Assembly (NCBI RefSeq): GCF_030818695.1
Contig: NZ_JAUTAR010000001.1
Coordinates: 4,210,501-4,274,500, forward strand
DNA: 64,000 bases
Reading direction: 5' to 3'
From: Chryseobacterium sp. SORGH_AS_0447
GTDB lineage: Bacteria > Bacteroidota > Bacteroidia > Flavobacteriales > Weeksellaceae
Positions 34,518-43,721 of the stretch are shown here, piece after piece. The first letter of the stretch is position 1; every line of letters begins with the position of its first letter. Below the pieces are notes generated by a model. That model ran no database searches. It was not told the DNA's origin and saw nothing but the letters and a program-made list of their open reading frames with translations. The translations under genes were made by a program, and so were the position numbers.

Positions 34518-37112
34518 ATGAATTTAAATCAATATACTGTAAAATCGCAGGAAGCCATCCAGGCCGCACAACAGGTAGCCATGGAGTTCGGCAACCAGAG
34601 CATTGAGCCCCAACATCTTCTTGAAGGTATTTTTCAGGTAGATGAAAATATTTCGCCCTTCTTACTGAAAAAGTCCGAAGCGGACGCTGCTTTGGTAAGA
34701 GAGCGCAACCGTGAAAATTTAGAAAAACTCCCAAAAGTACAGGGAGGGAATATTTACCTGTCCCAATCGGCCAACAAAGTATTGCTGGACGCCCCAAATA
34801 TTGCCAAAAAGATGGGCGACGAATATGTAACGATCGAACATTTATGGCTTTCTTTAATCGAAACAAATTCTGAAGTATCGAAGATGCTGAAAGATATGGG
34901 CGTAACGAGAAACCTGCTGGAGGGCGGAATTAAAGAATTGAGAAAAGGAAGCAAAGCCACTTCTGCCAGTTCGGAAGAGACGTACCAGTCCTTAAATAAA
35001 TATGCTAAAAACTTCAACGAATTAGCCGCAGAAGGAAAACTGGACCCGGTAATCGGACGTGATGAAGAAATCCGGAGAGTACTGCAGATTCTTTCAAGAA
35101 GAACGAAAAACAACCCGATCTTAATTGGTGAGCCGGGTGTAGGTAAAACTGCTATCGCAGAAGGAATAGCCCACAGAATTATCAGCGGCGACGTTCCAGA
35201 AAACCTGATGGATAAAACATTGTACTCATTGGATATGGGTGCTTTGATCGCAGGAGCCAAATACAAAGGGGAATTTGAAGAAAGACTGAAATCAGTAGTT
35301 AATGAGGTAATTAAATCCGACGGCCAGATCATCCTTTTTATCGATGAGATCCACACTTTGGTGGGAGCCGGCGGTGGCGAAGGTGCCATGGATGCAGCCA
35401 ACATTCTGAAACCTGCTTTGGCAAGAGGTGAATTAAGAGCCATCGGTGCTACTACTTTGAATGAATATCAGAAATATTTTGAAAAGGATAAAGCATTAGA
35501 GAGACGTTTCCAGAAAGTGATGGTGGAAGAACCGGATACCGAATCGGCTATTTCCATTCTTCGGGGAATCAAAGATAAATATGAAGCGCACCATAAAGTA
35601 AGAATCAAAGACGAAGCGATTATTGCCGCCGTAGAAATGTCGCAGCGGTATATTTCCGACCGTTTCCTGCCGGATAAAGCGATTGACCTGATCGACGAAG
35701 CTTCTGCCAAATTGAGAATGGAGATCAATTCCAAACCGGAAGAGCTGGATGTGCTGGACCGAAGACTGATGCAGCTTGAAATTGAGCTGGCTGCCATTTC
35801 AAGGGAAGGCAATCAGACCAAAATCGACCATTTGAAAGAAGATATTGCCCGGATTTCAGAGCAGCGTAACGAGATCAATGCCAAATGGCTGAAAGAAAAG
35901 CAGAAATCTGAGGATTTAACCCAGATTAAGAAAGAGATTGAGTCACTGAAACTGGAAGCGGAAAGGGCTTCAAGGGCCGGAGATTACGCCAAAGTAGCGG
36001 AGATCCAGTACGGAAAACTGCGTGAGAAAGAAGAGGAGCTTTCCAAGCTTGAACTGGAAATGCAGAACCATCAGAATGAACTGATCAAGGAAGAAGTAAC
36101 TTCTGAAAATATTTCTGAAGTGATCGCGAAATGGACCGGAATTCCGGTTACCAAGTTGCTGCAGTCTGAAAGAGAAAAATTATTAAATCTCGAAACCGAA
36201 CTTCACCACAGGGTGGTAGGACAGGATGAAGCCATTACGGCAGTCGCCGATGCAATCCGAAGAAACAGAGCCGGATTGAGCGATGATAAGAAACCGATCG
36301 GCTCCTTCTTATTCCTGGGAACCACCGGGGTCGGAAAAACCGAGCTGGCTAAAGCTTTAGCAGAGTTTTTATTCGATGATGAGAACAATATGACGAGAAT
36401 TGATATGAGTGAATATCAGGAACGTCACAGTGTATCCAGATTGGTCGGTGCGCCTCCGGGATATGTAGGTTATGATGAAGGCGGACAGCTGACGGAAGCC
36501 GTGAGAAGAAGACCATATTCCGTGGTACTGCTGGATGAAATTGAAAAAGCCCATCCTGATGTTTTCAACACGTTGCTTCAGGTTTTGGATGATGGACGTC
36601 TGACCGACAATAAAGGAAGAGTGGTAAATTTCAAAAACTCGATTATCATCATGACCTCGAATTTGGGTTCCCACCTGATTCAAGAGAATTTTGAAAATAT
36701 TACCGATGAAAATCAGGATGAAATTGTTGATAAAACGAAAGATCAGGTTTTCGATCTGTTGAAACAGACCTTACGTCCGGAATTCCTGAACAGAATCGAT
36801 GAGGTGGTATTGTTCCAGCCTCTAAGAAAAAAAGAGATCGGAAAAATCGTGACCTATCAGTTAAGAGGATTTAATGAGATGCTTTCCAAACGAAACATCA
36901 TCATGACCGCTACTCAGGATGCCGTGGATTACTTAATGAACAAAGGCTATGATCCTGCCTTCGGGGCAAGACCGCTGAAAAGAGTGATCCAGCAGGAAGT
37001 TTTGAACAGGCTGTCGAGAGAAATTCTTGCCGGAAAAGTAAACGACGGGGATAGAATCACACTGGATTATTTCGATGAAACCGGTCTGGTTTTCAGACCT
37101 ACTGATTTATAA
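34518..37112 (+). CDS. clpB: Chaperone ClpB
   Basis: 864 residues, full-length protein disaggregase that works with DnaK to rescue aggregated proteins. N-domain (MNLNQYTVKSQEAIQAA...), first AAA+ with Walker A GEPGVGKTAIAEG (about 205-217) and Walker B ILFIDEIHTL, the long M-domain coiled coil (about 410-535), and second AAA+ with GTTGVGKTELAKALAE and VVLLDEIEKAHPD. The C-terminus GARPLKRVIQQEV is the sensor-2 region. Monocistronic, ended by a strong terminator. Confidence 0.98.
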   Translation: MNLNQYTVKSQEAIQAAQQVAMEFGNQSIEPQHLLEGIFQVDENISPFLLKKSEADAALVRERNRENLEKLPKVQGGNIYLSQSANKVLLDAPNIAKKMGDEYVTIEHLWLSLIETNSEVSKMLKDMGVTRNLLEGGIKELRKGSKATSASSEETYQSLNKYAKNFNELAAEGKLDPVIGRDEEIRRVLQILSRRTKNNPILIGEPGVGKTAIAEGIAHRIISGDVPENLMDKTLYSLDMGALIAGAKYKGEFEERLKSVVNEVIKSDGQIILFIDEIHTLVGAGGGEGAMDAANILKPALARGELRAIGATTLNEYQKYFEKDKALERRFQKVMVEEPDTESAISILRGIKDKYEAHHKVRIKDEAIIAAVEMSQRYISDRFLPDKAIDLIDEASAKLRMEINSKPEELDVLDRRLMQLEIELAAISREGNQTKIDHLKEDIARISEQRNEINAKWLKEKQKSEDLTQIKKEIESLKLEAERASRAGDYAKVAEIQYGKLREKEEELSKLELEMQNHQNELIKEEVTSENISEVIAKWTGIPVTKLLQSEREKLLNLETELHHRVVGQDEAITAVADAIRRNRAGLSDDKKPIGSFLFLGTTGVGKTELAKALAEFLFDDENNMTRIDMSEYQERHSVSRLVGAPPGYVGYDEGGQLTEAVRRRPYSVVLLDEIEKAHPDVFNTLLQVLDDGRLTDNKGRVVNFKNSIIIMTSNLGSHLIQENFENITDENQDEIVDKTKDQVFDLLKQTLRPEFLNRIDEVVLFQPLRKKEIGKIVTYQLRGFNEMLSKRNIIMTATQDAVDYLMNKGYDPAFGARPLKRVIQQEVLNRLSREILAGKVNDGDRITLDYFDETGLVFRPTDL

Positions 37113-37143
37113 GTAGTTTTTTTTCATATATATTATTTTTGTA

Positions 37144-37184
37144 GTAAGTGCCGCAGATTTTTGTCTGCGGCACTTACTTTTAAA
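37144..37184 (+). terminator. clpB terminator
   Basis: 14-bp stem GTAAGTGCCGCAGA (37144... centred 37144-37157)/TCTGCGGCACTTAC (37164-37177) with a short T-rich loop, then TTTTAAAT. Confidence 0.85.
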
Positions 37185-37538
37185 TTCATTGATTCTATAT
37201 ACGCAAAGTCCGAAAATATTTTTTTCATACTAACTGTTTTAAATTCGAAAGTGCTTCGACGGACTCAGCATAAACTTTTTCACTCAGCAAATGAACACAA
37301 TACCCTCTTTACATTATGAGGTTAATTAAAACTTTTAGCAAGTAGTAACAATTTCCGTAGCTAATTACTACGTAATTTAATTAAACGATTTTTTTACCAA
37401 GCTATCTAATCTTTACAATTTTAATCCAAATTCACAATCCGTAAAAACCCCATAAATAATCAGGAAAAAACCGTGTGGTATCAACTTGTTTTTTACGAAA
37501 TTTGCAGGACCAACTAAGATTTCATTAAAAACGAGCTT
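37185..37538. other. Intergenic region with repeat-family remnant
   Basis: 350 bp before the 184-residue gene. At 37252-37272 lies TGCTTCGACGGACTCAGCAT, a diverged copy of the TGCTTCGAC-AGCTCAGCATGACA repeat seen at 22531 and 29286. At 37200-37212 is ACGCAAAGTCCG, related to the repeat at about 27990. The stretch GAAATTTGC at about 37497-37505 resembles a -7 element but has a mismatch and no well-placed TTG. Confidence 0.5.
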
Positions 37539-38093
37539 ATGAAAACAAAGCCTAACCCTTTAGAAACAGAGACCGTGGAACTGGGTACAGCACCCAACAC
37601 CATGAACTGTGATTTTATCAGAACGCTGATTGATAATTACAGGAAGAATCAACTGATGTCTGTAAAAGACACTATGGGAATTGATGATGCCCATGCCATT
37701 CATTTTGATCTGGCGACGCTTAAAAAATTCATTTCCGATATCGAAGCGGACGCGCAGAAAACGCATCCAAAGGCAACGCCGGAAGACCTGGGCATCCGGT
37801 TTTACTATGCTGCTTACCCGAAAACTGCCGACTGGGACATCATGGCCGGCACACCTATCGGACAGGAATATGCCGAAAGACACACCCTGGTGATGGTTCC
37901 GACCGTAAAAAGAGAAGATGAAAACGGTGAGTCGCTCTGCTACGATTTCAGTCCGATCAATGCCAGCACAGCCAATACGGGTGAAATGATCGCTATGGCC
38001 TCAGCCAGAGGTACGGGCTCGCAGGGAGATCTGATTTCTCAGAATCACGGATCCCTTTCTCCTCCAAGCGATCCTAAATTAGAACTGTTTTAA
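37539..38093 (+). CDS. Conserved hypothetical protein
   Basis: 184 residues, no signal peptide or membrane helix. It contains ETVELGTAPNTMNCDFIRTLIDNYRKNQLMSVKDTMGIDDAHAIHFDL, DIEADAQKTHPKATPEDLGIRFYYAAYPKTADW and PTVKREDENGESLCYDFSPI. I recall similar proteins in Flavobacteriia encoded before a membrane protein and a NarL-type two-component system, as here, but know no function. The gap to the next gene is 18 nt, so the four genes at 37539-40161 are probably one operon. Confidence 0.75.
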   Translation: MKTKPNPLETETVELGTAPNTMNCDFIRTLIDNYRKNQLMSVKDTMGIDDAHAIHFDLATLKKFISDIEADAQKTHPKATPEDLGIRFYYAAYPKTADWDIMAGTPIGQEYAERHTLVMVPTVKREDENGESLCYDFSPINASTANTGEMIAMASARGTGSQGDLISQNHGSLSPPSDPKLELF

Positions 38094-38111
38094 TTTATTT
38101 TATAAAATACG

Positions 38112-38759
38112 ATGAGTGAATTTCAGAACGTTTTACAGGAATCTATGATATGGATAGAGGGACTTACAGCCCTTATTTCCATTATTTATTTTTACAGAGT
38201 AAAAGATGAGTATTGGAAATACTTTTCATATTACCTGATTATCATTTTTCTTTCTGAAGTTTTCGGGAAATGGGGACATTATATTATAGATTATGACAAA
38301 CCTGCTTTTTTTAATTATTTTGTTATTCCTTTAGAGTTTATATTTCTGTACTGGCTCTATGCAGCAAAATCATTTGGAAAAAAGAATTTATTCTACATCA
38401 TCACCGCATTATACCTGTTGTCGTTCCTACCCAATGAGTATTTTTTTAAAATGAAAAAGATCATATTCTCATTCAACTATACATTCGGGTGTTTAATTCT
38501 AATGATTTTAGTTGTCATGGAATATTATAAACAGGTAAATTCATCGGAAATTCTTAACTTCAGTAAGAATAGAATGTTCTATATTAATTTAGGGGTAACG
38601 CTATTTTACATCGGGACCTTACCGTTCTGGACATTTTTCAGTATTCTGAATGAATATAAAGAACTGTTTAATATCTACTTTAATTACTTCCTGATTTCCG
38701 GAATAATTATGTATCTGCTATTTTCAACTTCAATTATATGGGGAAAACAGAACTACTAA
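38112..38759 (+). CDS. Multi-pass membrane protein before two-component system
   Basis: 215 residues with about six or seven hydrophobic helices spread evenly from residue 12 to 210. No catalytic motif. Its stop lies 22 nt inside the following kinase gene, so translation is coupled. Together they may form a split sensor: a membrane sensor partner with a short-membrane kinase. The function is inferred from position only. Confidence 0.75.
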   Translation: MSEFQNVLQESMIWIEGLTALISIIYFYRVKDEYWKYFSYYLIIIFLSEVFGKWGHYIIDYDKPAFFNYFVIPLEFIFLYWLYAAKSFGKKNLFYIITALYLLSFLPNEYFFKMKKIIFSFNYTFGCLILMILVVMEYYKQVNSSEILNFSKNRMFYINLGVTLFYIGTLPFWTFFSILNEYKELFNIYFNYFLISGIIMYLLFSTSIIWGKQNY

Positions 38760-39523
38760 TAACCATTATTCTTTTTAATATATTCTTCCTGTTTTTTGTA
38801 GTTGCAGTGATGGTCTACATCCGGAAATACAAACAGCGAAAGAAAGAATACCTGAATGAAATTGAAGTAAAAAACGAAATCCATAAACGGGAGCTGCTGG
38901 CCACACAACTGGAAATCCAACAGGCAACGATGCAGCAGATCGGGCGCGAGCTTCACGACAACATCGGCCAAAAACTCACTTTGGTAAGCCTTTACACCCA
39001 GCAGCTTTTGTATGAAAACAAGGTTCCCGAGGTAAGCGAAAGAATAGACCAGGTTTCACAGATCATCAACCAGTCACTACAGGATCTGAGGAGCCTTTCA
39101 AAAACGCTGACGGATGATAACATCAACCAAAAAGAAATCGTAACTTTAATCCAGGAAGAAGCGGACAATACCAATGCATTTAAAAAGTGCCATGTTGATT
39201 TTAAACATAACTTTCAGCAGCTTGACCTGGGATTTGTCCACAAAAATGTACTGCTGAGAATTACGCAGGAATTTATTCAGAACAGCATCAAACATTCCCA
39301 GTGCCGGAATATCTTCATTAGCCTGAACACTTCTGAAGAGTCGCTTTGGGAACTGAACATTCATGATGACGGCATCGGGTTCGACCGGTCGAACATTACC
39401 TCAAACGGGATCGGGCTTACCAATATGAAAAACAGGGCCGAGATCATCGGAGCCCAATTCAGCCTTGAAAGTGAGAAAAACAAAGGAACCACGCTCAACA
39501 TTATTTTAAAAAGACAGCCATGA
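38738..39523 (+). CDS. NarL-type sensor histidine kinase
   Basis: 261 residues. One N-terminal membrane helix (about 6-28), then a coiled linker (30-65), a HisKA_3 dimerisation domain with GRELHDNIGQKL (phospho-acceptor H73), and an HATPase_c domain with FIQNSIKHSQ (N box), DDGIGFD and NGIGLTNMKNRAEIIGA. With almost no extracytoplasmic part, it probably senses through the co-encoded membrane protein or a cytoplasmic signal. The regulator gene overlaps it by 4 nt (ATGA). Confidence 0.93.
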   Translation: MGKTELLITIILFNIFFLFFVVAVMVYIRKYKQRKKEYLNEIEVKNEIHKRELLATQLEIQQATMQQIGRELHDNIGQKLTLVSLYTQQLLYENKVPEVSERIDQVSQIINQSLQDLRSLSKTLTDDNINQKEIVTLIQEEADNTNAFKKCHVDFKHNFQQLDLGFVHKNVLLRITQEFIQNSIKHSQCRNIFISLNTSEESLWELNIHDDGIGFDRSNITSNGIGLTNMKNRAEIIGAQFSLESEKNKGTTLNIILKRQP

Positions 39524-40161
39524 AAAAAACGATAGTGATCGTTGATGATCACGTCCTTATCGCCAAAGCACTGGAAGGAATTATCGGAAATTTTAAAGAA
39601 TTTGAAGTCATTTACGTGGCGGAAAACGGTAAAGATCTTATTCAGAAATTTGAAAACAACAGTAAAATCCCCGACATTATTCTTTTAGACATCAGCATGC
39701 CCATTATGGACGGCTTTGAAACCGTTCTCTGGCTGAAGGAAAACCATTCGTCCATTAAAGTAATGGCACTGAGTATGCAGGGGGATGATAAAAGCGTAAT
39801 TAAAATGATTAAGAACGGGGCCAAAGGGTACCTCCTTAAAAATACACACCCGAAAGAACTGGAAAATGCTTTGACCAAATTAAATGAAGACGGCTTTTTC
39901 TATCCCGAATGGGCTTCGAAAATCATTTTTTCCAATCTGAACAATGAAGATCCGGCAGGCAACATCCGCATTTCGGACCGTGAAAAGGAATTCCTGAGAT
40001 ATACCGTTACCGAGCTCAGCTATAAGGAAATCGCCGATAAAATGTGCTGCAGTCCGCGAACAGTGGAAAGCTACCGCGATCAGCTCTGTGATAAGCTGGA
40101 TCTGAAAACCCGTGTCGGCCTGGCAGTCTTTGCTATTAAAAACGGATTTGCGGAATCTTAA
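39520..40161 (+). CDS. NarL/LuxR-family response regulator
   Basis: 213 residues. Receiver domain with IVIVDDH (D9, D10), phospho-acceptor D57 in IILLDISMPIMDG, and K108-region GAKGYLLKN; C-terminal LuxR-type helix-turn-helix from about 145 (ISDREKEFLRYTVTELSYKEIADKMCCSPRTVESYRDQLCDKL). Partner of the upstream kinase. Targets unknown; the terminator at 40198 ends the operon. Confidence 0.95.
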   Translation: MKKTIVIVDDHVLIAKALEGIIGNFKEFEVIYVAENGKDLIQKFENNSKIPDIILLDISMPIMDGFETVLWLKENHSSIKVMALSMQGDDKSVIKMIKNGAKGYLLKNTHPKELENALTKLNEDGFFYPEWASKIIFSNLNNEDPAGNIRISDREKEFLRYTVTELSYKEIADKMCCSPRTVESYRDQLCDKLDLKTRVGLAVFAIKNGFAES

Positions 40162-40465
40162 GAGATAAAACACATTCACTCATATTTACTTTCAATTATC
40201 CTTTCCTGTTTTCAGGGGAGGATTTTTTATGATCAAATCTAAACATACTCACAACCACATGTATTTAACATCAAAACCGCATATAACCAAAAACCTTTTA
40301 TAATAAAATATTTACAACAAAAACACGTTTTAAATATACATTAAACAACACATATTAAAAAATACTATTGATCGAATAATAAAATAATTCAACAATCCTG
40401 TGAAATACTTGCACAGGAATTTCAAAAATTATAATTTCATCCTACATAACAAAATATTTATATTC
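40162..40465. other. Intergenic region upstream of M43 protease
   Basis: Apart from the terminator, the 300 bp are extremely A/T-rich and hold the inverted arms CCTGTG (40397-40402) and CACAGG (40412-40417), nine bases apart and 49 nt before the protease ATG. The arms could be an operator, but only one copy is seen. No convincing TAnnTTTG element. Confidence 0.45.
40198..40228 (+). terminator. Terminator of two-component operon
   Basis: Stem ATCCTTTCCTG (40198-40208)/CAGGGGAGGAT (40213-40223) with two G-U pairs and a TTTT loop, followed by six Ts. Confidence 0.8.
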
Positions 40466-41464
40466 ATGAAAAAGTTAGTACTCGGAGCGCTTATGCTTGG
40501 CTTCATGTCTGCCTGCAACAGCGACAATCTTTCCAACCAAAATGAGGAATCTCAAAACAACCTTACCGCTTCCACTTCGGGAACTGCATTAAGAAGAGGC
40601 TGCGCTTCTGAAGAAATCAGAAAAAATGCCCTTCAGAGCAGTGCCGAACTGAGACAAAAATATTCAGAACTGGAATCCAGAACCGAAAAATTCGAAAATG
40701 ACCTGAAACTCGGAAAAGTATTGTCTGACGGTTCGGTAGAAATTCCGGTGGTGGTAAATGTATTATACAGAACTTCTTCGGAAAACCTTTCCGACTCGCG
40801 TATTGCCGAGCAGATCGCGGTCCTGAATGCCGATTATGCAGGAAGCAACAGCGACGCCTACAAAATCCCGAACGAATTCCAGGGTGTAAAAGCGGGTGAT
40901 GTAAAAGTAAGATTCAGACTGGCTAATACCGTAAGAAAATCGACTACAAAAACCAGCTGGAGCACCAATGACGCCATGAAAAAATCGTCCAGCGGAGGGA
41001 TCGACGCCACCAGCCCATCCAATTACCTGAACATTTGGGTAGTAGGAAATATGGGACAAATTTTGGGCTATGCTACTTTCCCTGAATCTGCGGGATTATG
41101 GAATGACGGCGTGGTAATCGCAGCACCTTACTTCGGAAAAACAGGAGCTTCTTCACCGTTTAATCTAGGACGAACCGCTACCCACGAAGTTGGTCACTAC
41201 CTCAACCTAAGACACATCTGGGGCGATGCCAATTGTGGAAACGACCTGGTAGCCGATACCCCTACCCAGACCGGAGCCAACTCAGGAAAACCGAGCTACC
41301 CGCTTTACAATACCTGCAGCGGTACCCAGAGATCGGTGATGTTCATGAACTATATGGATTATGTAGATGATGCGGCGATGTTTATGTTCTCTGCCGGACA
41401 GAGATCCAGAATGCAGTCGGTAGTTGCTTCTTCAGGAGCAAGATCCGGACTGAGACTTTATTAA
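40466..41464 (+). CDS. M43 (pappalysin-like) zinc metalloprotease lipoprotein
   Basis: 332 residues from the ATG at 40466, chosen because it begins a lipoprotein signal (MKKLVLGALMLGFMSA-C, Cys17); the open frame starts 22 codons earlier. The zinc motif HEVGHYLNLRH (H240, H244, H250) and the Met-turn in FMNYMDYVDD identify the M43B family. Members are secreted and may degrade host or environmental proteins. No T9SS domain is visible at the C-terminus, so it is probably anchored by its lipid. Monocistronic, terminator follows. Confidence 0.92.
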   Translation: MKKLVLGALMLGFMSACNSDNLSNQNEESQNNLTASTSGTALRRGCASEEIRKNALQSSAELRQKYSELESRTEKFENDLKLGKVLSDGSVEIPVVVNVLYRTSSENLSDSRIAEQIAVLNADYAGSNSDAYKIPNEFQGVKAGDVKVRFRLANTVRKSTTKTSWSTNDAMKKSSSGGIDATSPSNYLNIWVVGNMGQILGYATFPESAGLWNDGVVIAAPYFGKTGASSPFNLGRTATHEVGHYLNLRHIWGDANCGNDLVADTPTQTGANSGKPSYPLYNTCSGTQRSVMFMNYMDYVDDAAMFMFSAGQRSRMQSVVASSGARSGLRLY

Positions 41465-41486
41465 GCTTTTCAAATTAATTTTTATA

Positions 41487-41521
41487 AAAAACCCGGCTGT
41501 TCTTTTAAACAGCCGGGTATG
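41487..41521. terminator. Bidirectional terminator
   Basis: Stem ACCCGGCTGT (41491-41500)/ACAGCCGGGT (41509-41518) with an 8-nt loop, flanked by A and T runs, between the convergent M43 and M1 peptidase genes. Confidence 0.85.
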
Positions 41522-41526
41522 TATTT

Positions 41527-43389
41527 TTATAAAGCTTTCTGATTGTCAGCCGGGGTATAATCCATAAAAATACCGCCATCCAACTGTACCGCTTTCACTT
41601 TCTTTTTAATCGGCACGGTGAGTACCATCTGTTTCTGGTCTTTTTCCCAGACCGCCGGAGAGAAATGCAGTTTTTCTACCGTTCCGTCCTCATAATTAAT
41701 TACTGCATCAAAAGGAATCGCAAAACCACCTGCATTTTCAACATTTACCGTCAGAAGATCATTCACTTGCGCAGCATTGGTTACTTTCAGATCGATATAA
41801 TTGTTGGTGTAGAACCAATTATTAAAGAACCAGTTCAGGTTTTTTCCTGATCCTGTATTCATCGAATTGAAATAATCCCAAGGAATCGGATGCTTTCCGT
41901 TCCAGTTGTTCATGTAATGATGTAATGCTTTTTTGAAGAGATCGTCGCCCAGATAATCTTTCAAAGCAAGATAAGACAGGGAAGCTTTTACATACGAATT
42001 GTTTCCGTAGCCTGCGCCACTCACCTGGGTACTCATGGAAATAATCGGCTGGTCCTGTTCGGCAGAAGGATCGTTGATCCATCTTTTTACCCTGAAATTC
42101 TGGTAAAATTCTTTGGCTTTCGCTTCACCGTTTTCATCAATCCCGATCAGGTATTCCAGGGTGGTTGCCCAGCCCTCATCCATGAAAGCATAACGCGTTT
42201 CGTTGATCCCCATATAGAAAGGGAAATAAGTATGCGCAATTTCATGGTCGGCGGTAAGCCTGGCGTCCTGGAAATCATCCGGAATGCTGGTATCATTGAT
42301 CATCATCGGGTACTCCATATCGGCATACCCCTGGATCGCTGTCATTGCATTGTATGGATATTCCACCCCCGGCCAGTTCTTCGAGAACCAATCGAGGTTG
42401 TAGCGCATCCATTCTACATAATGCTCAAAATCCTTGGCTCCGTTTTTATATCCTGCCTGCACGCTGGCCCTTTTGGTTTTCAGCTGTACGCTCGCCCCGT
42501 CCCAGACATAGTGGTTGCTTAAAGCAAAACAAAAATCGGTGATGTGGCTGGCTTTGAATTTCCAGACATTCCACTTATTCGGCTTGGTCACTTTTCCAGA
42601 TTTCATCTCATGTTCGTTCGCGATGTGAATCACTTTATCGCTTTTTAAAGAAGATTTGTATCGCTTCAGATATTCCGGCTGAAGAACGGCTTCGGGATTC
42701 AGAAAGTCCCCGGTCGCCCATACGACATAATTTTTCGGGGCGGTAATGGCAAAGCTGTAGTCATTAAAATCATTGTAAAACTCCTGACGGTCGGAATGCG
42801 GAAGCATATCCCAGCCATTATAATCGTCGTATACGGAAATCCTCGGGAAAGAATAGGCAACATAAAATGTTTCAGGATCAATCTGCCCTTCTCTCCCACT
42901 CTGTACCGACAGCGGATATTCCCATTCTATTTTCACCTCCGCTTTAGCTTTGGACTTTAAAGCCGTATTCAGCTTTATTTTTTCTACCGTTCCCCAGTCG
43001 TCACTGTTTACCGTATACTTTTCGCCATTTACGACAAAGGATTTGATATGTAATCCGGACGAAAGGAAGTCTTTTGAAACCATTCCGGATCTCGGCGCCT
43101 GCGGTTTATGGAGATTATTGACGAACCGTATGGCCAGTTCATTAAGTGCATTCGGGCTGTTGTTGGTATAGACAATCGTTTCTTTTCCTGAAACCACCTT
43201 CGAATTGGCATCTACTTTTACCTCGACATTATACATTCCTTTATTCTGCCAATAGTTCTTTCCCGGAGCACCCGATCTGTCGCGGGTCCCGTTTTCGTAT
43301 GCTTTTTTAATATTTCTCGGCATATACAGTTCCTGTGCGGAAAGCTGCCATGAAGCCAAAAGCACAACGCCCAAAATAATTCTCTTCAT
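41527..43389 (-). CDS. M1 family zinc metallopeptidase
   Basis: 620 residues from the ATG at 43389 (MKRIILGVVLLASWQLSA-Q), the first start with a signal peptide; the frame extends 13 codons upstream. Gluzincin motif DHEIAHTYFP (H382, H386) with the third ligand Glu in the FMDEGWATTLEYL helix 18 residues later, and the aminopeptidase YAFMDE context. It probably trims peptides in the periplasm. Similar to the frameshifted gene at 45514-47713, so the two are likely paralogues. Its upstream side is the candidate oriC. Confidence 0.92.
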   Translation of the reverse strand: MKRIILGVVLLASWQLSAQELYMPRNIKKAYENGTRDRSGAPGKNYWQNKGMYNVEVKVDANSKVVSGKETIVYTNNSPNALNELAIRFVNNLHKPQAPRSGMVSKDFLSSGLHIKSFVVNGEKYTVNSDDWGTVEKIKLNTALKSKAKAEVKIEWEYPLSVQSGREGQIDPETFYVAYSFPRISVYDDYNGWDMLPHSDRQEFYNDFNDYSFAITAPKNYVVWATGDFLNPEAVLQPEYLKRYKSSLKSDKVIHIANEHEMKSGKVTKPNKWNVWKFKASHITDFCFALSNHYVWDGASVQLKTKRASVQAGYKNGAKDFEHYVEWMRYNLDWFSKNWPGVEYPYNAMTAIQGYADMEYPMMINDTSIPDDFQDARLTADHEIAHTYFPFYMGINETRYAFMDEGWATTLEYLIGIDENGEAKAKEFYQNFRVKRWINDPSAEQDQPIISMSTQVSGAGYGNNSYVKASLSYLALKDYLGDDLFKKALHHYMNNWNGKHPIPWDYFNSMNTGSGKNLNWFFNNWFYTNNYIDLKVTNAAQVNDLLTVNVENAGGFAIPFDAVINYEDGTVEKLHFSPAVWEKDQKQMVLTVPIKKKVKAVQLDGGIFMDYTPADNQKAL

Positions 43390-43524
43390 TAAATTTCTGT
43401 AGGTATTTAATTCCATATAAAAGTACAAAAAACAGCAATACCGGACTTATTGCACCTGCAAATTTTTGTACCACGGAAAAAAACAGTTTCCAGCAAATCA
43501 ATTCTGAATCTCCACACCGGAAAT

Positions 43525-43696
43525 TGTGGATAACTTTGTGGATAAGTCGGGGGAATACGTTTGTGGATAAGTTTCAAAATATTTTTTTAGGTTAAAAACT
43601 ATTCGGTAATTTTTTAATATCAAATAATTAAAAAATATAAAATTAATAATGAGTTTTCCACAAAAATATTTATCCCACTTTTGCCAATATGGATAA
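43525..43696. other. oriC: Candidate replication origin (DnaA-box cluster with A/T-rich segment)
   Basis: Three perfect DnaA boxes TGTGGATAA in the same orientation at 43525-43533, 43537-43545 and 43562-43570, then about 80 nt that are nearly all A/T (43575-43655), then one-mismatch boxes TTTTCCACA (43654-43662, opposite orientation) and TATGGATAA (43688-43696). A box cluster beside an unwinding-prone segment is the standard oriC layout. No dnaA gene is nearby, which is not decisive in Bacteroidetes. Genes to the left are mostly leftward and those far to the right mostly rightward, which agrees in part. Confidence 0.5.
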
Positions 43697-43721
43697 GTAC
43701 GATCATCCTCTTATCTGATAA

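Noticed and set aside
34384..36683. Minus-strand frames of 104-229 codons
   Set aside because: They lie opposite clpB and reflect its codon pattern.
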